Part shown: positions 43,934-53,886 of the stretch, piece by piece
How positions within the stretch are numbered: the stretch's first letter is position 1
How the letters are laid out: the number at the start of each line of letters is the position of its first letter
NCBI RefSeq assembly: GCF_030687535.1
Contig: NZ_CP117437.1
Span: 4,237,501 to 4,301,500, forward strand
DNA length: 64,000 bases
Source of the DNA: Pseudomonas sp. FP2335
GTDB lineage: Bacteria; Pseudomonadota; Gammaproteobacteria; Pseudomonadales; Pseudomonadaceae
Reading direction: 5' to 3'
Made by a program: the position numbers and the translations under genes
The notes under the pieces: generated by a model
Database searches by the model: none
What the model was told of the DNA's origin: nothing
The model's input: the letters and a program-made list of their open reading frames with translations, nothing else

Positions 43934-45310
43934 CTAGGTGGCAAACAGATAAGCTTCCACATCCATCCCCGCATCGCGCATCTGCGCCAGCTTGTAGCGC
44001 AGGGTGCGCGGGCTGATACCCAGGCGTTCGGCAGCCTCTTTGCGCCGGCCGCGCTCGGCGCGCAGGGTGTCGATGATCATCTGAAACTCGCGGCGGCGCA
44101 GGTCGTCACCCAACGCTCCGGCAGACTCGGCCTCGGCCACCACTGGCGCGGGCGCCAGGGTCGGCAGTGGCGCGGCACCGCTGCCCATGGCCAGGCAGAA
44201 ATCCTGGGGTTGGATCAGGCCGCCCTGTTGCAGGATCAGCGCGCGCTGGATCGCGTTATCCAACTCGCGCACGTTGCCGGGCCACGGGTAGGCGATCAGG
44301 CAGGCCTGGGCCTCGGCCGACAGGCGCGCCTGGGCATGCTTCATTTTTTTGACGTGGTTATTCAGCAGGCGCTCAGCCAGCGGCACGATGTCGGCCGGGC
44401 GTTCACGCAGCGGGCGCCAGGCCAGGGGGAACACCGAGAGCCGGTAGAACAGGTCTTCACGGAAGCGCCCCGCCGCCACTTCACCCGCCAGGTCGCGGTT
44501 GGTGGTGGCGACCACGCGAATATCCAATTGGATCGGCTTGCGCGCGCCGACCCGCTCCACCTCGCGCTCCTGTAGCACCCGCAGCAATTTGGCTTGCAGG
44601 CCCAGGGGCATTTCGGAGATTTCATCGAGCAGGATGGTGCCGCCGTCGGCCTGTTCGAACTTGCCGGCCTGAGCCGCGATGGCGCCGGTGAACGAGCCTT
44701 TTTCGTGGCCGAACAGGGTGGCTTCAAGCATGTTGTCCGGGATCGCCGCGCAGTTGATCGCAATGAACGGCTGGCTGGCGCGACTGGATTGCTGGTGGAT
44801 GTAGCGCGCCAGCACCTCCTTGCCGGTGCCGGACTCGCCGGAGATCAGCACCGTGGAATCGCTGCGCGCGACACGGGCCGCCAGTTCCAGCAACTGGGCG
44901 CTGGCCGGCTCGAAGGCAATCGGGCCTTCGCCGTCGCTGGCCGAGATCACCCCAAGGGCATGGCGCGCGACCAGGTCGATCAAGGCCTTCGGCTCAAAAG
45001 GCTTGACCAGATAGTCCGCCGCCCCCTGACGCATGGCATCCACCGCGCGCTCTACCGCGCCGTGGGCCGTCATCAGCAACACTGGCAGCTGTGGCTGGCG
45101 CGCGCGCAGCAGGCCGAGCAATTGGTGACCATCCATGCCAGGCATGTTGACGTCGCTGACCACCAGGCTGAAGGACTCCTGCTCTACCGCCTCCAAGGCT
45201 TCCTCGGCCGAGCCGACCGCCCGATAGTCATGGCCCGCCAACAGCAGCGTGTCAGCCAGTGCTTCACGCAGGGCGCGGTCGTCTTCTACCAATAAAACCT
45301 TGATTGCCAT
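43934..45310 (-). CDS. fleR: Sigma-54-dependent response regulator FleR
   Basis: A 458-residue NtrC-type activator. Receiver: [13 protein letters not shown], phospho-Asp in [13 protein letters not shown], Lys in [13 protein letters not shown]+ domain: Walker [16 protein letters not shown], sigma-54 contact [11 protein letters not shown], Walker [14 protein letters not shown]. The C-terminal Fis-type helix-turn-helix is [19 protein letters not shown]. It is phosphorylated by FleS and activates mid-class flagellar genes such as fliE and flgF operons. ATG at 45310, 7 bases after fleS. Confidence 0.97.
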   Translation of the reverse strand: MAIKVLLVEDDRALREALADTLLLAGHDYRAVGSAEEALEAVEQESFSLVVSDVNMPGMDGHQLLGLLRARQPQLPVLLMTAHGAVERAVDAMRQGAADYLVKPFEPKALIDLVARHALGVISASDGEGPIAFEPASAQLLELAARVARSDSTVLISGESGTGKEVLARYIHQQSSRASQPFIAINCAAIPDNMLEATLFGHEKGSFTGAIAAQAGKFEQADGGTILLDEISEMPLGLQAKLLRVLQEREVERVGARKPIQLDIRVVATTNRDLAGEVAAGRFREDLFYRLSVFPLAWRPLRERPADIVPLAERLLNNHVKKMKHAQARLSAEAQACLIAYPWPGNVRELDNAIQRALILQQGGLIQPQDFCLAMGSGAAPLPTLAPAPVVAEAESAGALGDDLRRREFQMIIDTLRAERGRRKEAAERLGISPRTLRYKLAQMRDAGMDVEAYLFAT

Positions 45311-45316
45311 GTTCGT

Positions 45317-46510
45317 TTACTCCGTGCTTGCCACGCCTGAAAACAGCGGCAAGGTCATCAATGCACAGGTGCCACGCCCCACACGGGAACGCAGCTGCAA
45401 TTCTCCCTGATGGGCGCGTGCCACGGCCTTGACCACGGTCAGGCCGAGGCCCGTTCCGTTGGTCTTGGTGGTGAAAAAGGGTTCGCCCAGGCGCCGCAGT
45501 ACCTGCGGGTCGATGCCGCTGCCACTGTCGCTGATGCACAGGCGCAGGGTTTGTTCGCGGCAGTACAGGTGAATCTTCAGGCGTGCGCCGGGGGCGCTGG
45601 CCTGGGTGGCGTTTTCGATCAGGTTGAGCAGCGCGCCGACCAGGGTGTCGCGATTGCACAGCAGTTCGCCGAGGTGGCTGTCACACTGCCAGCGCACCTG
45701 GACGTCCTGGATATGGGTACTCGCAGCCGCTTGCAGGGCACGCATCAGCTCGGCCGGGGTGATGCGGTCGGTGAGCGGCAACTCGCCACGGGCGAACACC
45801 AGCATGTCGCGCACTTGGTGTTCCAGCTCGTGCAGGCGTTCCTTGAGGCGCCCGGCAAACCGCTGCTGGGTCTGTGGTGGCAATTGCTCATCAGTCAAAT
45901 GACTGGCGTAGATCAACGCGGCCGACAGCGGCGTACGGATCTGATGCGCCAAAGAAGCGACCATCCGCCCTAACGACGACAAACGCTCATGCCGCGCCAA
46001 CTGGTCTTGCAGGTGACGGGTTTCGGTCAGGTCGTTGAGCAGCACCAACTGGCCGGGCTCGGCATCCAGGGAGCGGGTGGCGATGGACAGGCGGCGCCCG
46101 TCTTTCAGGGAGATTTCATGGCCGTCGTCTTCACGCGGGGCGAAACAGCGGGTGATGACGTGGCGCCACAGCTCGCCTTCCAGTGGCAGGCCGAGCAGGT
46201 CGCAGGCGGCCGGGTTGGCCTCGCGCACGCGGCCGTCTTCGTCGATGACGATCACGCCACCAGGCAACAGCGACAACAGGTTTTGCAGACGGTTGGCCAG
46301 GCGCTCTTTCTCGGCCAACTCTTCCATGCGCTGCGCACTGACCACGGCCAGCTCGCCTTTTAGCTCGGAAACCCGGGCTTCCAGCAGGCTGTAGGAGTCT
46401 GTCAATTGGCTGGACATCTGGTTGAACAGCGAAAAGGCCTGTTCCAGGCCATTGCGACTGAGCTGCTCGGCGTCAGGCACCGAAGATAGTTGGGCGGCGT
46501 GGGGCATCAT
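45317..46510 (-). CDS. fleS: Flagellar sensor histidine kinase FleS
   Basis: A 397-residue kinase without membrane helices, so cytosolic. An N-terminal coiled coil is followed by a PAS domain (GGVIVIDEDGRVREANPAAC), then the H-box with His in ASLAHQIRTPLSAAL, the N-box LLNLIENATQAS, and the G-boxes ISDSGSGIDP and GTGLGLTVVKA. It partners FleR. Two tandem ATG codons (46510 and 46507) could start it; a sigma-54 promoter lies about 50 bases upstream. Confidence 0.97.
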   Translation of the reverse strand: MMPHAAQLSSVPDAEQLSRNGLEQAFSLFNQMSSQLTDSYSLLEARVSELKGELAVVSAQRMEELAEKERLANRLQNLLSLLPGGVIVIDEDGRVREANPAACDLLGLPLEGELWRHVITRCFAPREDDGHEISLKDGRRLSIATRSLDAEPGQLVLLNDLTETRHLQDQLARHERLSSLGRMVASLAHQIRTPLSAALIYASHLTDEQLPPQTQQRFAGRLKERLHELEHQVRDMLVFARGELPLTDRITPAELMRALQAAASTHIQDVQVRWQCDSHLGELLCNRDTLVGALLNLIENATQASAPGARLKIHLYCREQTLRLCISDSGSGIDPQVLRRLGEPFFTTKTNGTGLGLTVVKAVARAHQGELQLRSRVGRGTCALMTLPLFSGVASTE

Positions 46511-46561
46511 GCTCTCTCGCTTGGCTGACCGTCAGTTAAACGGAACGTTGCGAGGGCTGTA

Positions 46562-46576
46562 GCAATACCCGTGCCT
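46562..46576 (-). promoter_or_regulatory. Sigma-54 promoter of fleSR
   Basis: Minus strand reads AGGCACG-GGTA-TTGCT with GG at 46574-46575 and GC at 46562-46563. The first T of the consensus is A. It abuts the fleQ terminator. Confidence 0.78.
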
Positions 46577-46610
46577 AAAAAAAACCACTGAAGTTTCAGT
46601 GGTTTAAAAA
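46577..46610 (-). terminator. Terminator of fleQ
   Basis: A perfect 11-bp stem AAACCACTGAA/TTCAGTGGTTT (46582-46592 and 46595-46605) is followed on the minus strand by a run of eight T. It lies 8 bases beyond the fleQ stop. Confidence 0.9.
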
Positions 46611-46617
46611 ACAGGCG

Positions 46618-48090
46618 TCAATCATCCGCCTGTTCATCACCTTCTCGACGGCTCATGCCGTACTTGCGCATCTTCTCCACCAGGGTGGTACGGCGGATAC
46701 GCAAGCGTTCGGCGGCGCGGGCGACGATGCCGTTGGCGTCGTCCAGGGCCTGTTGGATCAGGCCTTGTTCCAGGTTGCCGAGGTAATCCTTCAGGTCGAG
46801 GCCTTCCGGCGGCAGCATGGCGGTGGAACCGAAGTCCGGGGTATGGCCGTTGATGGCTACACGCTCTTCCATGTCGCTGCGCAGGCTGTCGAGTTGCTCG
46901 TCTTCGTCGTCGACGTAGCGGAATTTCTTCGGCAGCTCGACCACGCCGATCACACCGTAGGGGTGCATGATCGCCATGCGCTCGACCAGGTTGGCCAGCT
47001 CCCGCACGTTGCCCGGCCAGCCGTGGCGGCACAGGGACATGATCGCCGCGGAGTTGAACCGGATCGAGCCGCGCTTTTCGTGCTCCATGCGCGAGATCAG
47101 TTCGTTCATCAGCAGCGGGATGTCTTCGACGCGCTCGCGCAGCGGGGCCATCTCGATCGGGAAGACGTTGAGGCGGTAGTACAGGTCTTCGCGGAAGCTG
47201 CCGATCTCGATCATGCTTTCGAGGTTTTTGTGGGTCGCCGCGATGATGCGTACATCGACGCTCTGGGTCTTGTTGCTGCCCACGCGCTCGAAGGTGCGCT
47301 CCTGCAACACGCGCAGCAGCTTGACCTGCATCGGCAGCGGCATGTCGCCGATTTCGTCGAGGAACAGGGTGCCGCCGTTGGCCAGCTCGAAACGCCCGGC
47401 ACGGCTGGTGATCGCCCCGGTAAAGGCGCCCTTCTCGTGGCCGAACAATTCGCTTTCGAGCAGCTCTGCCGGGATCGCCCCGCAGTTGACCGGCACAAAG
47501 GGCCCGTCACGACGCTTGGAGTGGTAGTGCAGGTTGCGCGCCACCACTTCCTTGCCGGTGCCCGACTCGCCGAGGATCAGCACGCTGGCGTCGGTATCGG
47601 CCACTTGCTGCATCATCTGGCGCACATGCTGGATCGCACGGCTGGTGCCGACCAGGCTGCGGAACAGGTTGGGTTCACGGTGGCGACCGCGCTCGCGGGC
47701 CTGGTCGTACATCTCGCGATAGACCTGGGCGCGGTGCAGGGAATCAAGCAATTTGCTGTAGCTGGGCGGCATTTCCAGGGAGGAAAGTACCCGGCGACGC
47801 TGGTCTTCGGGCAGGTCGACGGGAGAAATTTCGCCAATTAGCAAAACTGGAAGGAACTCATCCCAGGTGGACAGTGTCTTTAACAAGCCCAAAACAGCGC
47901 CAGGAGCGTTTACCGTCCCGATCAGCACACAAATGACTTCACGGCTCGATGACAATGAGCTGACCGCCTGCTGCCAGTCATGGCTGCCGCAGGGCAGATT
48001 TTCTTCGCCAAGAAAATTCAAAATCACCGCTAAATCGCGGCGGCGGACGCTATCGTCATCAATCAGCAGAATTTTGGTTTCACGCCACAT
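46618..48090 (-). CDS. fleQ: Flagellar master regulator FleQ
   Basis: A 490-residue sigma-54-dependent activator at the top of the Pseudomonas flagellar hierarchy, also a c-di-GMP-responsive repressor of biofilm genes in P. aeruginosa. The N-terminal receiver-like domain is degenerate. The AAA+ domain has Walker [30 protein letters not shown] and Walker [14 protein letters not shown]. The C-terminal Fis helix-turn-helix is [22 protein letters not shown] at 48090. The 169-base gap upstream is AT-rich and should hold its promoter, which I cannot place firmly. Confidence 0.97.
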   Translation of the reverse strand: MWRETKILLIDDDSVRRRDLAVILNFLGEENLPCGSHDWQQAVSSLSSSREVICVLIGTVNAPGAVLGLLKTLSTWDEFLPVLLIGEISPVDLPEDQRRRVLSSLEMPPSYSKLLDSLHRAQVYREMYDQARERGRHREPNLFRSLVGTSRAIQHVRQMMQQVADTDASVLILGESGTGKEVVARNLHYHSKRRDGPFVPVNCGAIPAELLESELFGHEKGAFTGAITSRAGRFELANGGTLFLDEIGDMPLPMQVKLLRVLQERTFERVGSNKTQSVDVRIIAATHKNLESMIEIGSFREDLYYRLNVFPIEMAPLRERVEDIPLLMNELISRMEHEKRGSIRFNSAAIMSLCRHGWPGNVRELANLVERMAIMHPYGVIGVVELPKKFRYVDDEDEQLDSLRSDMEERVAINGHTPDFGSTAMLPPEGLDLKDYLGNLEQGLIQQALDDANGIVARAAERLRIRRTTLVEKMRKYGMSRREGDEQADD

Positions 48091-48259
48091 GCAATAGCAA
48101 CTTCCCTAGTAAAACTTCCTGCCCAAGAATGAGGGCAATCAAGACGCTTGTACGATTTTGTACCTACTAGACGTCTGAAATCTGAAAACAGCACTAGTTA
48201 AGTCAAAAATGCTGGCACAGTCAAATATATGACGCACCGTTCGGACCAACTGACGCTAT

Positions 48260-48556
48260 TCAGCCGAACAGATGGTAAACCTTTGACGCATTTTTAGCTT
48301 GGTTGATCTGCGACATCTCTTCAAAAATCGCCTGTCTTTCGCCCGTCGTCACTTCCAGCAACTGCTGATATACCGCCAGCAGGCTCTCGAGTTTTTCGCG
48401 CAACATGCTCTCGTCTTCCGGCGCTTCGCTGAGCGCCTCATCGATCACACTGCGGCAACCCAGATCGAGCTCGCCAATAGCGTCCCAATTGCGTTCCGCC
48501 AGCGCGCCCATCAGCGCCTCGCGAGTTTCATCAATGCGTTGCAGTGCATGGCTCAT
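48260..48556 (-). CDS. fliT: Flagellar export chaperone FliT-like protein
   Basis: A 98-residue, fully helical small protein downstream of fliS, where Pseudomonas encodes a FliT-like chaperone. FliT-type proteins bind the filament cap FliD before export. Helices such as ALMGALAERNWDAIGELD and EMSQINQAKNASKVYHLFG fit the family. ATG at 48556, 26 bases after fliS. The small size makes the exact partner uncertain. Confidence 0.85.
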   Translation of the reverse strand: MSHALQRIDETREALMGALAERNWDAIGELDLGCRSVIDEALSEAPEDESMLREKLESLLAVYQQLLEVTTGERQAIFEEMSQINQAKNASKVYHLFG

Positions 48557-48582
48557 GACGTGATCCTCAAGGCCCTCAGGCC

Positions 48583-48987
48583 TTATTCAGCGGCGGCCTG
48601 CGGCGCGCCAATAGCATCCCAGCCTTCTTTTACGGTAATCAGCAAACGGGCGACTTCGTCGATCATGTCCGCATCGTTATGCAGGTTCGCTTCCATCAGA
48701 CGGTTGGTCATGTAGGCGTACAGGCTTTCCAACTGCTGGACGTAAGCCGGGTTGTCACTTTTCTGGGCGTCGAGCCCATCACGCAGGCCGATCACGATGT
48801 CGATGGCCTTGCCGAGCATCAAACCCTTTGCCGCGATGTCACCACGTGCCAACGCGCCTTTGGCCTGGGCCATGCGGTCGAGCCCACCTTCCATCAGCAT
48901 CTGCACCAGACGATGAGGGCTGGCTTCGGAGATCTGAGCATGGGAATTGACCTTCTGGTATTGGCGAAGGGCTCTCATGGGATTCAT
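48583..48987 (-). CDS. fliS: Flagellin export chaperone FliS
   Basis: A 134-residue helical chaperone that keeps flagellin unpolymerised until export. Family signatures: LRQYQKVNSHAQISEASPHR, LVQMLMEGGLDRMAQAKGAL, and AYMTNRLMEANLHND. The ATG at 48987 (MNPMRALRQY) has GAGG 7 bases upstream; the longer frame upstream is not used. Confidence 0.96.
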   Translation of the reverse strand: MNPMRALRQYQKVNSHAQISEASPHRLVQMLMEGGLDRMAQAKGALARGDIAAKGLMLGKAIDIVIGLRDGLDAQKSDNPAYVQQLESLYAYMTNRLMEANLHNDADMIDEVARLLITVKEGWDAIGAPQAAAE

Positions 48988-49081
48988 GTTTCTACCTCGT
49001 GACGGGCGACAGCGGAAAGTGGTTGAGTAACCAATATGTCGACTGGCTCGCAAAAAGCTTTAGCGCCAGTCGTCTCTCGAT

Positions 49082-49115
49082 AAAAAAGGCCAGGCAGGTC
49101 GCCTGGCCTTTTTTT
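49082..49115. terminator. Bidirectional terminator between fliD and fliS
   Basis: An 8-bp GC stem GGCCAGGC/GCCTGGCC (49088-49095 and 49101-49108) is flanked by A6 on one side and T8 on the other. On the minus strand it follows fliD directly, so fliS-fliT need their own promoter or read-through. Confidence 0.92.
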
Positions 49116-49126
49116 ATGACGCGGGA

Positions 49127-50530
49127 TCAACTATTGGTCTTTACGTTGTTCAGCGCATTGAGCGTGGTCATGACACTGGTGCTTTGCTGGCGCAATTGGG
49201 CGACCAGGGTGTCCATGGCGTTGTATTTGGCCGACAGGCTGTTGGTGAGCAAGGTCATGCGCTCGTCCAGGGTGGACTGCTCCTTGGTCAGGTCCTTGAG
49301 CGTGTCCGACAAGGAGGTCGAACGCGTCGCCAGGATGCCGGTGCTGGCCTTGGCGAAATCGTCGGTGGCGCTTTTCATCCGCGCCAGCATGCCGTCCTTG
49401 CCGGAAAACATGCTGTTGATGTCGGCCGCGTTGGTTTTAACCGCTGCATCCCACTTCTTGTCATCGATCGTCAGCAGGCCAGTGGTCGAACTGGTGCTCA
49501 CGCCAAATTGTGCCAGGGACTTCAACGCCCCTGTGCCCGACAGCGTGTTGAACTCGTTGCGAATCGCGCTCTGCAGGGAGCGCATGGTCGAGTCGCCCGT
49601 CAGCGTTGCCGCCGTGGTGCTACCGTCCAGGTTCTTGGTGACCTTGGTTTCGGCGTTCATCGCAGTGATCAAGGCGTTGTAGGTATCAATGAAACCCTTG
49701 ACCCCGGACTTGAGCGCCGTGGTGTTGGTGCTCACCGTGATCAGCGTGGCGTTTCTCACCGGGTTATCACTGACATCACCTGCCGTCTTGAGCGCCGAAA
49801 CCGACACCAGCTTGATGTTCACACCACTGAGTGCCCCTTCAATGTTGTTGGTCTTGGACACCGAAGAAACACCATCGATGCTGTACAACGCATCCTTGGG
49901 CTCATCAACGACAGTAGCCCCGACATCCAATCCCGAATTACCCGAAAGCGTCAGGTCAGAGCCCGTACCCATCTTGGTCGACGTCAGGATCAACCGGGAA
50001 CCATTGGAGTCGGTCTGGATGTTGGCGCTCAATCCCGACGTACCAAACTGGGTGTTGATCGAATCCCGCACCTGCTGCAAGGTCGCACCGGCCGGGATAC
50101 TCACGTCATAGTCTTTGCTGGACTGGGTAATCGTCAGCGTCGTCGGCTTGTTGGTGGCATTCACCACCGAAGAAGTACCACCGGAAAAATTGGCGCTGGA
50201 CAGCTTCGACGCCTGGGCCAATTGGTTGACGATCAGTCGGAAGCTACCTGTCGAAGCGGTATTGCTGGAGGTCATGGTCGCGACTTTTTCATCCGAGGAT
50301 GAACCGGTCAGGCCGGTAAAGCTGCTGTCCTTGGCCATCGTGTCGAGCGCACCACGAAACGCGTCCAGCGCCGCTTGAATCTTGCCGATCGAAGACAGCG
50401 TGGTGGTCGCTTTCGCTGATGCGGTATTGATCTGCGTCTGCTTGGGCACCTTTTCGGCGTTCACCAAGGACGTCACGATCGCCTGCGTATCGATATTGGA
50501 ACCGATACCACTTACCGTTGAACCCGCCAT
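49127..50530 (-). CDS. fliD: Flagellar filament cap protein FliD
   Basis: A 467-residue cap (HAP2) that sits at the filament tip and helps flagellin fold. The N-terminal domain (VSGIGSNIDTQAIVTSLVNA) and the C-terminal coiled coil (MTLLTNSLSAKYNAMDTLVA) are conserved; the middle is Thr/Ser-rich and variable. ATG at 50530. Confidence 0.96.
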   Translation of the reverse strand: MAGSTVSGIGSNIDTQAIVTSLVNAEKVPKQTQINTASAKATTTLSSIGKIQAALDAFRGALDTMAKDSSFTGLTGSSSDEKVATMTSSNTASTGSFRLIVNQLAQASKLSSANFSGGTSSVVNATNKPTTLTITQSSKDYDVSIPAGATLQQVRDSINTQFGTSGLSANIQTDSNGSRLILTSTKMGTGSDLTLSGNSGLDVGATVVDEPKDALYSIDGVSSVSKTNNIEGALSGVNIKLVSVSALKTAGDVSDNPVRNATLITVSTNTTALKSGVKGFIDTYNALITAMNAETKVTKNLDGSTTAATLTGDSTMRSLQSAIRNEFNTLSGTGALKSLAQFGVSTSSTTGLLTIDDKKWDAAVKTNAADINSMFSGKDGMLARMKSATDDFAKASTGILATRSTSLSDTLKDLTKEQSTLDERMTLLTNSLSAKYNAMDTLVAQLRQQSTSVMTTLNALNNVKTNS

Positions 50531-50611
50531 CTTCGTATCTCCTGTTCGGTGGCTGCCGTTATCTTGACTTATTGCGCCTCAAGACCTGACAGCAACAAGT
50601 TTCATGCCAGC

Positions 50612-50962
50612 TCAGGCCTTGTCGTCGAACAACAAGCTGCTGGCGCTGGAAAGGCTCTGTGCCAGTTTCAATGCCGTTTCCGACGGAATCTGGCGAATCA
50701 CTTCACCACTGTCGGTGGCGATGACCTTGACCACCACGCGATGGGTGGAGTCATCAATGGAAAAATCCAGGCTGCGCTGGGCAGCTTGAACGAATTCTCG
50801 AATATCGGTTACTGCTTGTTCCAGGTCGGCACGCTCAGGCTGTTTTGCTGTGGCGGCGGCTTCCTGGGCTTTTGGAACGGCTTTATCAGTCACTACCTGG
50901 GCAGATGCGCTTAGGGGTGCAACCGGCGGATAAGACTGGTTCAGCTTTACACTCATGTCCAT
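50612..50962 (-). CDS. flaG: Flagellar protein FlaG
   Basis: A 116-residue small protein always found between fliC and fliD in polar-flagellate bacteria; it influences filament length. The C-terminal half (LDFSIDDSTHRVVVKVIATD, then SGEVIRQIPSETALKLAQSL) is the FlaG domain. The ATG at 50962 (MDMSVKLNQ) has GGAG 7 bases upstream; ATG at 50956 and TTG at 50968 are alternatives. Confidence 0.94.
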   Translation of the reverse strand: MDMSVKLNQSYPPVAPLSASAQVVTDKAVPKAQEAAATAKQPERADLEQAVTDIREFVQAAQRSLDFSIDDSTHRVVVKVIATDSGEVIRQIPSETALKLAQSLSSASSLLFDDKA

Positions 50963-50982
50963 GTCCAATCTCCTCTAAACCG

Positions 50983-51016
50983 AAAAAACGGAAGGGCACG
51001 TAGACGCACCCTTCCG
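50983..51016 (-). terminator. Terminator of fliC
   Basis: On the minus strand the stem CGGAAGGG/CCCTTCCG is followed directly by TTTTTT. It lies 20 bases beyond the fliC stop and before flaG. Confidence 0.9.
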
Positions 51017-51036
51017 TTAGTTACCAAGCGCTGGGA

Positions 51037-52461
51037 TTACTGAAGCAGCTTCAGTACAGCGGATGGCAGCTGGTTAGCCTGCGACAGGATCGCGGTGGAA
51101 GCCGACTGCAGGGTTTGTTGCTTGGTCAGTTCGGCGGTTTCGGAAGCGAAGTCGACGTCCTGAACGGTGGAACGTGCAGCGGTGGAGTTCTTCTGAATGT
51201 TCTGCAGGTTGTCTGCAGTGGTAGTCAGACGGTTCTGAGTAGCACCCAGGCCCGAACGAACGCCGTCGATGGTGCCGATGGCCTTGTCGATAACAGCCAG
51301 CGCGTTTTGAGCGTTGGTAGAGTCGGTCACGTCGGTGTTAGAGATGGTGGTCTTGGTCGACGAAACGGTAGCAGCCGCGAACAAGTCCGATACACCAGTA
51401 CCAGCGTCGCTCAGGGAGTAGCCTTTAGCCGAATCCAGGGAAACCTGACCGGTCACAACGATTGCAGCAGCACCCAGAGCAGCCGGGGTGGCGAATGCGC
51501 CAGCGCCGTCTTTTGCGCCAACCAGGATGTTGGTCTGAGCGTTGGCATCAGCACCCGAGAACGACAGGTTTTCGCCGGAATCCGACTTAACCGACAGGGT
51601 TTTGTTGGATTCGTCGTAGTTAACGCTGATGCCCAGTTTGGCAGCGTTCGATTTCAGCTGGTCAGCCAGGCCGGCCAGGTCCTTCACGCCGACGAAATCA
51701 ACAGCATTACCGCTACCTACAGCCAGCTTGAAGTTCGACGGAGTGGCAGCGCCTACTTCCAGTTTGACTTCAGTGCTGGCGGTAGCGGTCAGGCCACCGA
51801 TCGAACCGTTCAGGCCCGCAGCGATGTCTTTAGCCGAAGCGCCTGCAGCGTAGTTTACGGTTTTGGTCTGACCGTTGCCGGTAACAGTGATGGCGCCGCC
51901 AGCCAGGCCAGTGGCGCTAGGTACGATGGCCTTGGTTTTGATCTGCTGCGAACCAATGTTGTTGGCTGCAACGTTTTCCAGGCTCAGGTTGATGGTTTCG
52001 TTAGCGTTGGCGCCAACCTGGATGGCTTTGGTACCGTACGAACCGTCCAGCAGCTTCTGGCCACCGAAAGTAGTGGTTTGCGAGATACGGGTCAGTTCCG
52101 AAGTCAGAGCCTGGTATTCGTCGTTGTTCGACTTACGGTCGTCAGCGCTCAGGGAACCGGTAGCGGAGGACAGAGCCAGGGTACGCATTTTTTGCAGGAT
52201 GTCGGTCGAAGCCTGCATCGCGCCTTCAGCGGTCTGAGCGATGGAGATACCATCGTTCACGTTTTTTACTGCTTGGCCCAGGCCGTTGATTTGGCTGGTC
52301 AGGCGGTTAGCGATCTGCAGGCCTGCAGCGTCGTCTTTAGCGCTGTTGATACGCAGGCCGGAAGACAGGCGCTGCATGGAGGTGGCCAGGGCGCCGCCGG
52401 CTTTGTTCAGGTTGCCCTGAGTAGTGATCGAAGCAATGTTGGTGTTTACTGTTAAAGCCAT
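51037..52461 (-). CDS. fliC: Flagellin FliC
   Basis: A 474-residue filament protein. The N-terminal D0/D1 region begins ALTVNTNIASITTQGNLNKA and contains the flg22-type epitope QRLSSGLRINSAKDDAAGLQ. The C-terminal D1/D0 region ends AILSQANQLPSAVLKLLQ. The central D2/D3 domain (about 175-390) is variable and Ala/Gly/Thr-rich. The ATG at 52461 has GAGGA 7 bases upstream. Expression is driven by a sigma-28 promoter at 52541-52567. Confidence 0.97.
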   Translation of the reverse strand: MALTVNTNIASITTQGNLNKAGGALATSMQRLSSGLRINSAKDDAAGLQIANRLTSQINGLGQAVKNVNDGISIAQTAEGAMQASTDILQKMRTLALSSATGSLSADDRKSNNDEYQALTSELTRISQTTTFGGQKLLDGSYGTKAIQVGANANETINLSLENVAANNIGSQQIKTKAIVPSATGLAGGAITVTGNGQTKTVNYAAGASAKDIAAGLNGSIGGLTATASTEVKLEVGAATPSNFKLAVGSGNAVDFVGVKDLAGLADQLKSNAAKLGISVNYDESNKTLSVKSDSGENLSFSGADANAQTNILVGAKDGAGAFATPAALGAAAIVVTGQVSLDSAKGYSLSDAGTGVSDLFAAATVSSTKTTISNTDVTDSTNAQNALAVIDKAIGTIDGVRSGLGATQNRLTTTADNLQNIQKNSTAARSTVQDVDFASETAELTKQQTLQSASTAILSQANQLPSAVLKLLQ

Positions 52462-52540
52462 GACGAAATCCTCGTTGGATGGATACTGCGGCTTCCGGCC
52501 CTGGCAACCGCCGGGTGTGGCCTGAGAACCTACGTAATAG

Positions 52541-52567
52541 TTATCGTCGTGCTGGGCAGTTGCTTGA
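52541..52567 (-). promoter_or_regulatory. Sigma-28 (FliA) promoter of fliC
   Basis: Minus strand reads TCAAGCAA-N11-GACGATAA, against the consensus TAAAGTTT-N11-GCCGATAA. The -10 is at 52541-52548 and the -35 at 52560-52567. About 80 bases of leader precede the fliC ATG. Confidence 0.85.
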
Positions 52568-52670
52568 GGATTTTTTTTGATTTTTTTGCTGGCGACGTGC
52601 CACCCCTTGCAATTCAAGGGCTTACGCAGGCAAAAAACCCCGGATTCATTGGCTTTTCTGGCGCCAAATA

Positions 52671-52709
52671 AAAAACGCCGATGATCTTTCGATCATCGGC
52701 GTTTTTTTG
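52671..52709 (-). terminator. Terminator of the KAS III gene
   Basis: A perfect 12-bp stem ACGCCGATGATC/GATCATCGGCGT with a 4-base loop, flanked by A runs and T runs on both strands. It lies 18 bases beyond the KAS III stop. Confidence 0.93.
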
Positions 52710-52726
52710 TGCTATGCGCTAAAGGC

Positions 52727-53656
52727 TCACGGACGATGCAAAATCGCCGACCCCCACGACAGGCCCACCCCAAAACCGCTGATGGCTACGCGCTTCCAGG
52801 TCGCATCCATCACGTGCTTTTCCAGCAGCAATGGAATGCTCGACGACACGGTGTTGCCGGTCTCGACCATGTCCTTGATGAACTTGTCCACCGGCGCATC
52901 TTCAAACCGACGCGCCACGGCATCGACAATCGCCGCACTGCCCTGATGGATGCAGAACGCATCGATGTCATCCGCTTGCAGATCCGACTCATTGAGCAGC
53001 TCGTGCAGATGCGCAGGCACTTTAAGCAGGGCAAAGTTGAACACCTGGCGACCGTTCATGAAGAACACGCCGTCGCTGACCTTCAGGTGCGGCGCGCCGG
53101 AACCGTCGGTGCCGAACTTGGACTTGCCCAGCAGCCAGGACGCGTCTTCGCCCATCCAGGTCGCGGTGGCAGCGTCACCGAACAGCATGGTGGTGTTGCG
53201 GTCTTCCGGATCAACGATCTTCGAATACGGGTCGGCGGTGATCAGCAGGCCGTTTTTCAGGCCAGTGGCTTCCATGAAGCCCTTCATCGCGTAGATGCCG
53301 TAGACGTAGCCGGAGCAGCCCAGGGAAATATCGAACGCCGCGACGTGAGTCGGCAAGCCGAGCTTGTCCTGGACGATGGCGGCCGTGTGGGGCAAACCCT
53401 CTTCATCACCGTTCTGGGTGACGACGATCAGCGCGTCGATGGACTCACGCTTCAAATCGGGGTTATTGGCAAACAAAGCGTTGACCGCCTCGACACACAG
53501 ATCGGAGGTTTCCTGCGCGGCTTCCTTGCGCGGCAGGAACGCCGAACCGATCTTGCCAATGATGAACTCTTCATCCTTGGCGAATTTGGCACCCTGGGCG
53601 TAGTTATCGATCCCGTCGGCCGGCACGTAACTGGCGATGCTTTTTATGCCAATCAT
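52727..53656 (-). CDS. 3-oxoacyl-ACP synthase III (FabH-like) in the flagellin modification position
   Basis: A 309-residue thiolase-fold condensing enzyme. The catalytic triad of KAS III is complete: Cys in DISLGCSGYVYG, His in AFCIHQGSAA, Asn in VETGNTVSSS, and the C-terminal GFGVGLSWGSA loop. In P. syringae a FabH-like gene lies with two glycosyltransferase genes (fgt1, fgt2) between flgL and fliC, and is linked to acylation of the flagellin glycan. Here the same position holds only the FabH-like gene. It is a single-gene unit with its own terminator. Its role in flagellin modification is inferred from position. Confidence 0.93.
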   Translation of the reverse strand: MIGIKSIASYVPADGIDNYAQGAKFAKDEEFIIGKIGSAFLPRKEAAQETSDLCVEAVNALFANNPDLKRESIDALIVVTQNGDEEGLPHTAAIVQDKLGLPTHVAAFDISLGCSGYVYGIYAMKGFMEATGLKNGLLITADPYSKIVDPEDRNTTMLFGDAATATWMGEDASWLLGKSKFGTDGSGAPHLKVSDGVFFMNGRQVFNFALLKVPAHLHELLNESDLQADDIDAFCIHQGSAAIVDAVARRFEDAPVDKFIKDMVETGNTVSSSIPLLLEKHVMDATWKRVAISGFGVGLSWGSAILHRP

Positions 53657-53886
53657 TGTGGCTTCCCAATACTAAATAGCTGGAGATCACCCCGCGAGTC
53701 GCCTCGCCGGGTGCTGACAATAAAGGGGGCAACCCCGCAAAAAACTCGCTGAAAGCCGCTGCGCAAGGACTCTGAGACGACTTATCCTTTTCACACGATA
53801 CAGTGAAGATGCGCTTTATGACTCACAGGTCACTCAATTCTGTGTGGTTTATGCAAAACCTTCAAACAATTAAACCGCGTAAACGA

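Noticed and set aside
50531..50611. Sigma-54-like sequence before fliD (TGGCATG ... TTGCT)
   Set aside because: The GG-to-GC spacing is 13 instead of 10, which does not allow a normal sigma-54 promoter.
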